Shown in pieces: positions 25,380-35,480 of a DNA stretch of 64,000 nt. The number at the start of each line of letters is the position of its first letter. Within the stretch, counting starts at the first letter, position 1. Origin of the DNA: Eudromia elegans (Eukaryota; Chordata; Aves; Tinamiformes; Tinamidae); NCBI GenBank assembly GCA_003342815.1, contig PTEX01000311.1:246027-310026 (forward strand), read 5' to 3'. Below the pieces are notes generated by a model. That model ran no database searches. It saw only the letters and a list, made by a program, of their open reading frames with translations, and was not told the origin of the DNA. Position numbers and translations under genes: made by a program.

Positions 25380-26660
25380 GATTCAAGCGAGCAGCTCAAA
25401 TAGATTAAGCAGCTTTAAACCCCTCTGTACTCATTGGCAATGAATTAAAGTGAATTAGGGCTATTTTAATTCTGAATGAGTGAGTCCACATGGGCTTAAT
25501 ATAGTTGTATATAGAAACACACATTAAAATCACATCCTTAGCCTGGGTTGTTTCCTAAGCAGACAAGTGTAATCTCCCCCTTTATTTATCAGTCTATATG
25601 GAGCTCGCTTCACCCTTAGCTTGCACCATTGGCAGCTGAAGGGGCTAAATCAAAAACGATGCCGTTTTTGCACCAATATAGATGATGGCACAAACAGTAG
25701 GTCAGCAATGCACCTGGCCCGTGATGTGTCCAGGGACAAGAGCTGCTCCCGAGTAGCTTTTATCTCTCTCACTGAGGTGAGCACCACTTGCCAGGCATAA
25801 AACCTTCAGCTTTAATTTCGGAAGCTATAAATTATTCCAGGATTCTGATTCCTTGGAATGAAATGCAATAGATAGATGACACAGAAATGTTATTAATGGG
25901 TAGTTTACCACATTCTGAACTGCACCGACTTCATGAGAATACTTTATGTTACTATCTCTAGCAGCAGTACTAGGGGATTTATTAAAATGACGGAGTACTC
26001 GTTGTTAGCTAGAGTACCTTCCTATATTGGAAACATAAAGTATTCCACATCAAAGCATGTAATCTACATTCTTCCTTTTCATCCTTAATTTGATTATGAA
26101 CTATGACTCTGCTTTGCCATAAAATACCAAAGTTGTACATTTTGATGGTTTCTCAACTGCTGATTTTACTTTCTGCACAAATACTTTGTATCTTTTCAGC
26201 ATAATTATTTAGCAGCCATTTCGGGTTAATTATTGTCATTAACAATATGAGTCCTATGAGGGAATATCAATTAAAATATGCACAGCTGAACTTTCAAATG
26301 AGTAAATAATTTAGTTTTTGAAAATGACTGGAAACAGCAGGGTAACAGTCAAAAGGGGAACAATTATTTTAATGCTTATTTGACAAATGAGTAATTTTTA
26401 CAGCAAATTAGTTTCTTATCACAGCACCCCTACTGGTAACAAGAGAGAAGCTGTTAACATGAGTTTTAAAAATAAAAGCTGCTAAGTTATGCATGCAAAG
26501 TTAAGGAAATCATTTGTATGAAGAAAAGGTGATTATGACACACATTGTTAGCTGAAGAATGTTGCCATGGGAATCTAATTAGGGATATAAATCACACAAA
26601 ATTATGTGTGTATATAAGGCTGGATATATTAAAGTGATAGGCACATCACTTTTGTTCCTC
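25380..26660. other. AT-rich block, candidate conserved non-coding element cluster
   Basis: About 1.3 kb with almost no CpG, many TAAT/ATTA words (for example CAATTATTTTAATGC and TTAATTATTGTCATTAAC), ATGCATGCAAAG-like and TTTGACAAATG-like motifs, and no simple repeats or transposon wording. No long frame runs through it. This is the look of developmental enhancer sequence; the claim is inference only. Confidence 0.35.
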
Positions 26661-27639
26661 ACTGGGGAAGTCTTGAAGATAAGCCTGCATTGCCTTTTCT
26701 TCTGGACCCTACTAAATAGTTTCAGGGAGGGAAAGGTAATAATTTGGTAGAAGTGCTTATTAAAAATAACAGGAAGCCCAGTTAAATGAGATAAGGAATT
26801 TCAGGTCCAAATATATGATGTTAATTCCTTTGCGATGACCCAAAAAAAAAGACGAGTGTAGAAAAGCTGTGCCGGATGGGTGTTTGTTATTCCTGGTTTG
26901 GGCAAGTTTTAAAGTGCACCTTGACTTTTTAGTTATGTTGACCTGGGTTATTTATGCAAATATTCAACAAAAAAGGCAAAAGTTTGTGGAGGAAGTTTAT
27001 AGAAACCAATGTTTGTGTTTGCTGTGAGAGCACTGGAAGATTTTCCAAGCCCTTCCATAGGAGTCGCGGTGGAAGAGGGATCTCCCTGAGGCTGCCTTTT
27101 GTATTTGCCATCTCCTCGTGCTCCTTTGCATTTGTGATTTTCTTTGTGCTTGGCCTGATTGCTCCCTGAAGGAGGGCACGGTGCTGCTGCGGGTTTCCCT
27201 CTGCTACAGTTTGGAGCAAGTAGGTCCTTTATAGCAAAATAATCACTATGGCGAGATAATCACTAACGACGGTTCACAATTTCTGATTGGTTCCAGTGAT
27301 TTTGGATGCATCCGTGGGGCACCGAGTACTACCGAGTTAGCATCGTGCTTGAGAAACTTCCAGGGAAGCTGAGCAAATCCGCACGGATACTGCGGGCTGC
27401 TGGCTCTGGCAGTGAAAATCAGGTAGATGTGGCCATCTCCTGTGTGACAGGGCTCTGGCATGGTCAGGAGTTGGAAAGCAAATGAGGGGAGAAAAGGAGG
27501 GAAGCTTTGTGGGTTTGTTTTCTCTCCCTCTTTGTGTGACGTTGGGCGAAGCTGCGAGTGGGAGCTCGCGCAGACCTGCAGCTCTGAACGTGGTGCAAAT
27601 GAAGCGCTGAGCCATTCCTGATGGAAACTGGGGATCACG

Positions 27640-27880
27640 TCTCTCTCCAAACCCGGAATTCTCGACTCCGCTCTTGCCAAGCGTTTTGCAGCCTGTTTTT
27701 CCTGGTGCAGACTTGGATCGTGTCGCGGGGCTCGGCAGCCTGCTAGGACCAAGCCTTTCCTTTCCCCGGGACCTGCGCGCGGCCCAGGGCTCCTCACGGC
27801 CACGGCATGGGGCGCAGATCCCGCGCTGTCTCCCAGGAATAATGCGGGAATTGCGGCTCTGAGAGAGATTTCCTCACCCG
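27640..27880. promoter_or_regulatory. CpG-rich patch
   Basis: Contains clusters such as GTCGCGGGGCTCGG and CTGCGCGCGGCC, with GC above 60 percent. With 28360-28460 it brackets a poly(T) tract. It could be one interrupted island. Confidence 0.35.
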
Positions 27881-27898
27881 GGTGTTTCTCCTCTCTGC

Positions 27899-27914
27899 TT
27901 TTTTTTTTTTTTTT
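27899..27914. repeat. Poly(T) tract, 16 bases
   Basis: An uninterrupted T run on +, equal to poly(A) on -. No processed pseudogene body is recognisable downstream of it on either strand. Confidence 0.8.
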
Positions 27915-28359
27915 CCATTGCATATTAAGACAAGAGGGGAAGAACGACATAAAAAGTGGAGAAACAGTAAAACAGTATTTGCTGGAGAGAGGAAGGGGGG
28001 GCTGCTGGAGGCTGGAACCGAGGAATGGCCCTGAGCCAAAGAGCGGCCGGCCTGATCTGTTCTTAAGGCTTTTTTCCCCCCCATTTTCTTTGTAAACATT
28101 AATTTTTGTGCAGTAAAGGCTGCTTAAGAGAGTTGCACCTTTCTCTGGCGTGCCCACTTCGTCTCCCCCGCCACCCCAAGCCACTACAGAGCACTCTCAC
28201 AGCACTAATATTCCATAGGAAAAAAGGGTGATGTCATTTGAGTCAGGCCATAATTTTCCAGCTGTTGGAAGAAGGCATGTTGTGGTGTTTATTTCGCTGC
28301 TTATGAAGATTTGTGGCGTTGAGGGAGATTTTTTACTTCCAAGATCATTGTTAGAGAAA

Positions 28360-28460
28360 TTGGAACGGATCGTGCGGGGCTCTGCGCCGCGGCCGGGGGA
28401 GGCAGGAGGCGGCCGCGTGCCCTGCGCGCGGGTGACCGCGTGCGTGGCTCCATGCGCTGA
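28360..28460. promoter_or_regulatory. Very CpG-dense patch
   Basis: About 100 bases with roughly 14 CpGs, including GCGCCGCGGCCGGGG and CTGCGCGCGGGTGACCGCG. It is too short to be a classical island alone. No transcript start can be assigned. Confidence 0.35.
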
Positions 28461-28989
28461 ATTTTCACTGTTGTTTTAGGAGAGAAGAGCCGTGAAAAGG
28501 GCGGCCTTTCTGTTTAGCTGTGCCGGGGTCAACCTTGGGGCTCTCCACTGCTGGCTTGGCATTCGCTGGGGCTTCAGGAAGCTTCAGCTTGGCTGCGTCC
28601 CAGGTGGCCTCATGTATCCCGCCTGGATGGGGCTTTGTCCTGGGGTGCTCACAGCCCTGCAAGCCGGAGCAGCGCAGGGCACGGGCACTGCTTATTGCAG
28701 CGTTGCCCAAAACTGCTTCCATCTTCCAGGTGATCCTAGTGAGAATGGAGAACCTTTTAGGTGGTTTCAAAGAACTCTCAGCCCCAAGGCCTGCATTATC
28801 TCCTGTTGCACTGAGGAAGCTGCATCGGCCTGAATTACTGGCCCAATTTTTCCTTCTGCTCTAAATTTTCCTTCCGCTGTGTGTGACGGTCTGGAGGGAC
28901 CTCCTATCCTCCGTGCAGATGTCCAGGTCTCCTTAGGCAAAGGGCAGGAGAGGGCTGGTAGCCAAGACCTCACAAGCTTCCCTATGCTC

Positions 28990-29370
28990 GCTTTCCAGCA
29001 CCATTCCTTATGAGTCTGTGGAAAACCAGGCAGCTCCGACACGCAGACACGTCGAGTCAGGCACCCGCTGTCCTCGAGGCGCTGGCCGAGGGCGCGCTCC
29101 TCGAGGGCTGGATGCAATCACCAGCAAAAGCCTTTGAGATGCTGCTGCTACTGCTGCTTATTTTTCCCCCGTGTGGGCCTATTAAATCCTCGCAGCCTTT
29201 GGGGAGCTCAGCTGGAAGAAGAAAACAAGCCTGGAAAAGATCTCGGCGTTCCGCGCAGCTCCCGGGAAGGGGAGCTGGTGAAACCCCAGGGCAGGCTCCG
29301 GGGTGGAACACGGCCGTGTGTCCCGCATGGATCCGCAGCAGCACCTGCCAGGCCCGGGGAGGCTGCGCGG
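28990..29370. other. GC-rich, CpG-bearing stretch
   Basis: Several CpG clusters (for example CTCGAGGCGCTGGCCGAGG) and overlapping open frames on both strands. No exon signals link to the gene model. Confidence 0.3.
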
Positions 29371-32327
29371 CGGCAGGGCTGAGGTTTGTCATCATCGATT
29401 AGGGCTAGAAATTGAAACAACCCCTTGAACTTGGCACATAAATACAGGCTCCTCAGCTTTTAACCCTGCTCCCCATTACCTCATCATATTTTACCGTGAA
29501 GGAAACATATACTATAATGTATTCTTTGTCACATATGCTCCACACCCTCACGTAAACTCCGTTTTCGGTTCTCTTCCCATGCTGGGCACATCACCCAGCA
29601 GGCGTTCCCCTGCTAGGCCTTCAGTGCTTAGCAAATCTACCGGATTATCACAATTAGAGTAAAAGTGCAGGACAAAATAAATAGTCCCCAAAGGACGTCT
29701 AGGAGGATTTTGCCATTTCTTGGTTGGTAGGAGATGATCCCTCAGCAGACACCAGGCTGGCCCTGTTTGCCTTTCTCTTATTTCATCTGTCTCAACAGAG
29801 CAGGAAAAATATATTAGTGTTTGGTCAACAGCAGAATGAGCAGCCTAGTATTATCTGTTCTTTTTGCTTCAGTCTACGGGGAAAGTTAGGAGTCAGGAGA
29901 GGAATCAGGGAACTTAGTGTTCAGCCAGCTCCAAAACCTTTGGTGTCTGGCCAGGTTTGCAAAACCTACTTGTGCCTTTGCATTGTGTGTTGCAATGCCG
30001 TGGAGATGGACGGGGTGCTTTGCACGTGACGCCTTTGGGTGTTCAGCTGCTCCAGACGCTCCTGCTGGGCCAGTGCAGGCCTGGATGCTCTCCAGTGGCC
30101 CCAGCGTGGTGGCGTGGGGATCTCCTACCTGCCTCGCAGTCCCGTGGGAGAGATGGAGGGTTGTACATGGGGCTCATGGTTTTCCATGGGGTGCTGGGAT
30201 CAATTCCTGCTTACCCATGGTCCAGGTTGCAGGAGTGGGTGAGAGCTGGCCCTGCCTGATCCGGTGATCTCCTCCGAAGGTGCCAACATGGTCATTTACC
30301 AAACTGTGTTGCCTTTCCTTGTAAATGCTGTCCTTCAAATCCCGGGGAGGTAAAACAGTGCTTCTCTTTCCCTATGGAGACACCACTGGTGTTTTTTCCC
30401 ACCAATCTTTAAGTTTTTGGTCCAGTTTGAGTAGCCTGAGCTTGGGAACCTCCAGTGAGTTTGCCTGTGAGTGGGACTAGGTTGACCACTGCTACTGGCA
30501 ATGCTTCTTTGGCAGGAGAAAGAGAGAGAAAAATCCCCCAAAATAAGGCAAGTTTTGAATTTATAGTTCTCCAGATGTCAGGGAAATGAACATAAAAGTG
30601 CAGATGCCTTATAGTCAGGCAGATTGCTCAAATGTATGCAAATGGGTGACAAGTTTATGTGGATATGGCTGAAAAAAAAACAAAACAAGGGAAAAAAGAT
30701 GCTGAAACAATCCTGTCCTTCTTGCTGTGAGTCTTGGGCATGAAGTTTGGTGGAAGTCATGGCTGTGATGACCCAAAGAAGGCCAAGGCCATGGTAAACA
30801 TGGCCAGCTGGGCGGGCTTTGATTGAGCTCACTCTTCTTTGACACGCCATCAAAGTGAGGTGAATTTACACCTTCTAAGTTATGGGGCCTATTGATCAAA
30901 CTTTTCCTTGCACAGCAGTATTTGGATTATTCTGCAAATCATCTTCATGGCTAGCTGTAAGGGTTGCCTATATTGTCTTCAGTGAGGAGAGCGTAAATGT
31001 ATGGGGTTTAAGTGAGTGCAGCTGTACTTGCGCATATATTTCACGTGTGAGCTTCTTGATTGTTTGGGGTAGCAAAACAATTCTGCCTGTCAAATGTGCT
31101 TCCAACTTGTGAATTAATTATATCTGTTTCCCTGTAAACTGTTTAGGAGCAGCTGGTCTTCCTGGCATCTTTATTAGCATGCAGAGAAGCGTCTTCAAAG
31201 CATGAAATGCCAAAAGGAAAAATCATCCTGCCAAGTCCTACCTTGGCTAGTTGGAACGAGCTGGTTGCAGCCAGGTGAAGGACCTGGCTCTCAGTGGTCA
31301 CAGCCTAAAGCATGACCCTGTATATTGACATGATTTGTTTTCTATCCCTTTCTGCTCTTGGCCAGAAAACAGGGTAAAATTATAGTCATAGGGAGCCGTA
31401 AGGCTAAGGAAAACTGATCTAGTCTGAATGATGTGTTGCTAAACAGCTTGTGTGGCTCTGTCCAAAATGTGTGTCTTTAAAACTGCTTCAGGTCCAAATA
31501 GCCTTTCTGGATCTCTGTGCTTATAATGCACAGGGGATTTCTGAGTGGCAACTGCCACTAATATTATTAAGCATTACTTGGCCACGTTCCTCGTTTATCA
31601 GTGAAGGGAAAGACCTGCCGTGTGTGTAAGTCCCATGATGCAATGCTAGAGCCTTTTAAAAAGTTATTAAACAGGTAATAAAATTCTTTTACAAAATATA
31701 CTTTGATTTGTACGATCTTTAGAAATGGCAGTGGAGAAAACACATCCTTACCCTCATTAAAACTCCAAATCTGACCCATAGCAAAAATAAAGCCTTAATT
31801 TACCGTATCTGGGTTTTACTGTACTGGAAAGGTGAGAAATACAATACAAGTTATACAGCTCACTTCTTACAAATACCAGCTTATATGAGTTAACACTGGC
31901 AGTTAACATGTTAGATTTTTCTCAGCAATAATCAAGCTACATCTGCAGAACTTATGGGTTGGGTTTTATAAAGTTCACAATTCAAAAATGTGTCTGTGCT
32001 AAAGGGCTTTGGCTCTCTAGCTCAGGGCAAGGTTTATATGCTACAGTCTGTAACCGTCTTTGTTTCTGGAGAGGTATATGCACGGATCATGGATTAAAAC
32101 ATTTTACTACATGCCAGCTGGATTTTATTATCTGAATAGATTATATCCTAAACAGGTCAACTACCTCTGATTTAAGTGCATGCCGAATGGGAAACAGCGT
32201 TTACTCAGGCCGTGGGTTTATCATATGATACTGCAGCGATTCCTCACTCCCAACCAACAGCTAAATGGGAGAGTAGGCTGCGGGGTATCCAAAGGCAGCA
32301 GCAAAACGAATCCCACTTGACCTCCAC

Positions 32328-32392
32328 GGTATAAGGAAATGGTTGGAAAAGGTTGGTATAAGGAAAGGCTGGAAAGGTTGGTATAAGGAAAT
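32328..32392. repeat. Minisatellite, about 26-base unit, 2.5 copies
   Basis: GGTATAAGGAAA plus a GG(T/C)TGGAAAGGTT-type half is repeated at 32328-32354 (27 bases) and 32355-32379 (25 bases), with a partial third copy at 32380-32392. Confidence 0.85.
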
Positions 32393-32925
32393 ACATCTCA
32401 GCAGCCGTTGCAGGGATGAGAACCAGGGAATTCTCAGCTGGCCACAAACCTCCGGGGCTCCAAAGTGGAGCATGTCTGGAATAGCTGGCATGGGGTAGAC
32501 CTGGAGTATTTGCTGGCTTGAGAGTGGCTTGGGAGGCTGTTCTCCTCCACACATGCCAGTTTGCCAGGATTACTTGAATGGAGCTGGATGGGATTTAATT
32601 AGCAAATCTGGAGAAAAGTAGTGAAAAGTTGGACTCACTGACTGAGATCATGGTCTGTATTGTAGGCATTTTAGTAAAGGTAAACTATAGTACCTAGGGA
32701 ACAGCCAGACAGTGTTTAGATTCCTCTCGGCTGGGTCCAGCTGCTTGTGCGCATGGGTGTTTTCCTTTGTGGGTGTGTGTATGAGGGGGCATCAGTGATG
32801 GTAAGGGAAGCGTCACTGTATTCCTTCACATTTGAGTGAAAAAATGTGAACGTATTTTTACAATTTAGCATTTTAACGTGCCTAAGTGCTCTACTTATTT
32901 ACTTAATCTCTACTTTTTAAAATAG

Positions 32926-33022
32926 GCACCTGAACATTCTCCCTGTGACGACCCTCAGATCCATGAAGCTCCTCCTTGAGCGTCACTGCACATTTGCAGC
33001 ACATTTAGAAGGTCTTCAAAAG
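32926..33022 (+). CDS. Candidate coding exon C
   Basis: The acceptor is TCTCTACTTTTTAAAATAG. One leading base completes the Trp codon begun in exon B (TG|G), then 32 codons stay open, while the other two frames are stopped. The peptide starts HLNILPV and contains KLLLERH and AHLEGLQK, consistent with helix. The donor used here, AAG|GTCAGT, is a weaker type and leaves phase 0, which exon D needs. A stronger donor (CTG|GTAAGC) lies at 33076 in the same open frame, but it leaves phase 2, which exon D cannot accept. This is the least secure internal exon of the chain. Confidence 0.35.
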
Positions 33023-34114
33023 GTCAGTGTCTGCATAAAATCTCTCCTGCTCTACTTTTTAAAAAGTGGAATCTGGTAAGCAATATGCAACCTCATGTAT
33101 AAAGAAAAGAGAACTATCCTGTCACAGCAGCCTTAAATGGAGGTGGATGTAGTGGTGATCTTGTACTTTCCCATTGCAAGATTATTGCTTTGAGGAAGAT
33201 CTCCCTCTCAACGAGGAACTAAGGAGGGAATTAATGAGAATGTAGTTGGAATATGGTTTAACTGCATGCAGAAAACATGCGAGGTGTTTCCTGACTCGCC
33301 ACTTACCTCTGCAGATACTAATGTGCATGTGAACTTGAACGCATAGAAAGCCAGGACAGGAGCAGTGCAGACCAGCAAAACTAGACCCATCTGCTGGGCT
33401 GAAATACACTATCCTAAGCTGTCTGCCTATCCCAGCTCTGCCCTTGTGCAGAATGTTTTTGGACTGTGGGTTTGGTATGGAAAATGCAAAAAGTGTGAGC
33501 TATTCAGAAATCGGGGGAGAAGTGATTTAAGAATAAATAGCAGAATATCTGTGGAAGGAAAGAGAGTTGTCTGAGTGGGGGAAAGAAAGGAGGGAGATGG
33601 TCCGTACTCCAGCCTTGCTGTCCTGGTTAGGTGCTGTGTGTTTCATGTCCCAGCATTGCATTATTGCTCTCAGTGAGACCAAACTGGTTGTTATATAGGG
33701 AGGCAGCAGTTTCCCAAGGGAAGCAGGGGAAGCTTTTCGCTGATTCGCTCAAATCTCAGTTGAACAAAGCAGTGGAAAATACTCTGTAGGAAATAATCAT
33801 CCACTGGCAGGAGATTGGAAGAGGTTGCATAATAGTGATCGTATTTCTGTGACAATGAATGATTCTGTTTATATAATATTCATTTCTGGTCATGTATCCT
33901 AGACTTTGCTTATTTTGTCTCATCCTGAGATAATGCAACGGATAAATTCAGCTTACCATTTTGGCCCATGTTTTCCAGACAACCACTAAGCATTTTTTGT
34001 CTGAATTTGTGAATGGAGCTATCATAAGGCACACAAATTGCTCCTTCTCTTGAAGTCCTAGGTCTTTTTTACAGCACTTATTTTTTAACAGATTGTAGCA
34101 CCTGCCTTTAAAAT
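33023..34114 (+). other. Candidate intron, nothing recognised
   Basis: Mixed sequence without supported exon or clear repeat. From about 34.08 kb wording related to the LINE remnant begins. Confidence 0.45.
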
Positions 34115-34953
34115 GGAGAAAGGAGAGGGCTTTGGGAATTACACATATCTAACATATCTATCAAGGTTATATCTAACCTTGATACTTGGAAAGCTACTAG
34201 AACAAATTATTAAGCAATCAGTGTGTAAGGACCATGCAGATAATCAGGTGATAAAAACAGTCAACACAGATTTGTCAAGAACAAGTCGTGTCCCACCAGT
34301 CTAATTTCCTTCCTTAGTGCATGAGGAGAAAGGGCTAAACGTGATGCAGCTTGGCTTGAGCCAGACTTTTGACCCTGGCACATTCTGTGCTCGTATGTAT
34401 ACTGGGGAAATATGGCCTAAACGAGAGCAGAAGGCCCCGCTCTGAAAACCAGCAGTGAGGGAGCAAGCAGCATTGATGCCCTGCTAAAACAAGAACGAGT
34501 GATGCCCACTTCTAGTTCATATTTTCCTTACTGACTTGGATGATGGACTAGAAAGTGGATGTTTAAAATTTATGGAGGGTACTAGCCTGAGATGGCACAG
34601 AGGCTGTTCGGAAGGCAGGATTAGAAGTGCAAACCAGCTCAATATATTGGGGAATCTGTTAGCAGTGTGACGACACAGGTCACAAAAATGCAAGGAATTA
34701 TGTGTCCGAGAATCTGTAGATCTCTAAACACATACAGTGACTTAGCAGGAGGGAATAGGGAGTTTTAGTGGCTTGCAAAGAGAACAGGAATAAAAAATGC
34801 AATAATGTCATTAAAAGAGGAATCCTTAAAGGCCTGCAGTGCTAGCAAAGCTGTGGTATTCCAGACATCCTCTGTTCAGAAGCCTGAAGCTGGAATCTTG
34901 TGGCCAGTTGCTGGCTTCTTTTAAAGGTAATGCAGAAAAAATGGATATAATCC

Positions 34954-34975
34954 ATAATAATAATAACAATAAAGG
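34954..34975. repeat. (AAT)n-like microsatellite inside the LINE remnant
   Basis: Four AAT units and a diverged continuation interrupt the CR1-like sequence. Confidence 0.6.
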
Positions 34976-35038
34976 CTCCCAGATTTAGTACATTTGAGCT
35001 GTACAGAAAGTTTGAAAGGTTGGAGTGTGTTTGTCTGG

Positions 35039-35074
35039 AAAAGATATAATTGAGGGAAAAGATATAATTGAGGG
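35039..35074. repeat. 18-base tandem duplication inside the LINE remnant
   Basis: AAAAGATATAATTGAGGG occurs twice head to tail, a local duplication after insertion of the LINE. Confidence 0.8.
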
Positions 35075-35273
35075 AGGCCATATGTCTTCTAGTAGGTGAA
35101 TGTTGCTAGGAAGAGGCTGAAGATCCATCAGTCACCACGTGCAGCAAGGCAGGGTAGGAGAGAATGTACCAGGGTTTCAGTGTGTAACTGGGAGGTTCTC
35201 TGTAAAACCCAGCTGAATTGGGATTTGGCAGGACACGGGTCTTCTTATCCGCTCGGCTAAATGAGATACTTTA

Positions 35274-35297
35274 AATATATACACACATATATATATG
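35274..35297. repeat. AT/AC dinucleotide tract
   Basis: TATATACACACATATATATATG, a short mixed microsatellite within the LINE remnant. Confidence 0.75.
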
Positions 35298-35480
35298 TAA
35301 AGTAAGGATTGATGAGCACTGAAAGAGGTTAATTTGGGATGTTATAGTAGACTCTGACTCCCCTTTTATGAGGTTTGACAACCATCTGTCATGGCTGGAA
35401 GTAAACTTGGGGCAAGAAGGCAGACCGGATGCCCTCTTCAGACTGCCTTCAGCCTGACATCCATGACTGCTACAACGCAG

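Larger units (their letters stand above)
27246..28184 (-). other. Longest open frame of the window, judged non-coding
   Basis: A 312-codon minus frame crosses two CpG-rich stretches and a poly(T)/poly(A) tract, which it reads as a run of lysines. It is Ser, Pro, Arg and Gly-rich with no repeats, domain motif or splice partners, and frames also stay open across parts of it on both strands. GC-rich DNA with few stop triplets explains it. A single-exon taxon-restricted gene is the unlikely alternative. Confidence 0.6.
21087..32925 (+). other. Candidate intron between exons B and C
   Basis: About 11.8 kb with no phase-compatible exon found. It holds repeat debris at 21846-21895, a strong palindrome at 22219-22252, CpG patches at 23380-23585, 24875-25040, 27640-27880, 28360-28460 and 28990-29370, an AT-rich block at 25380-26660, a long minus open frame at 27246-28184 that I judge non-coding, and a minisatellite at 32328-32392. 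From 29.4 to 32.3 kb I see nothing recognisable apart from an octamer at 30636-30643. Confidence 0.4.
34115..35480 (+). mobile_element. Degraded CR1-type LINE remnant
   Basis: Successive pieces follow the order of a CR1-family ORF2 and 3' end, sense on +. Around 34170-34310 is the reverse transcriptase stretch whose better preserved copies read GFVKNKSC...LISF. Around 34380 lies the (F)SKAFD-like region, seen as GACTTTTGACCCTGGCAC. Near 34520-34620 is the TTCCTTACTGACTTGGATGATGG stretch, near 35025-35080 the TTTGTCTGGAAAAGA stretch, and near 35370-35470 the 3' wording GACAACCATCTGTCATGG. Frameshifts, stops and internal changes show it is long dead. Assignment is by remembered consensus wording. 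Confidence 0.75.

Noticed and set aside
19756-27914. Poly(T) tracts at 19756, 24787 and 27899 as signs of processed pseudogenes
   Set aside because: No mRNA-like body, target-site duplication or recognisable coding remnant is adjacent.
27246-28184. 312-codon minus-strand open frame
   Set aside because: It crosses CpG-rich patches and a poly(T) tract, has no domain or splice context, and frames also stay open across parts of it on both strands. Base composition explains it.
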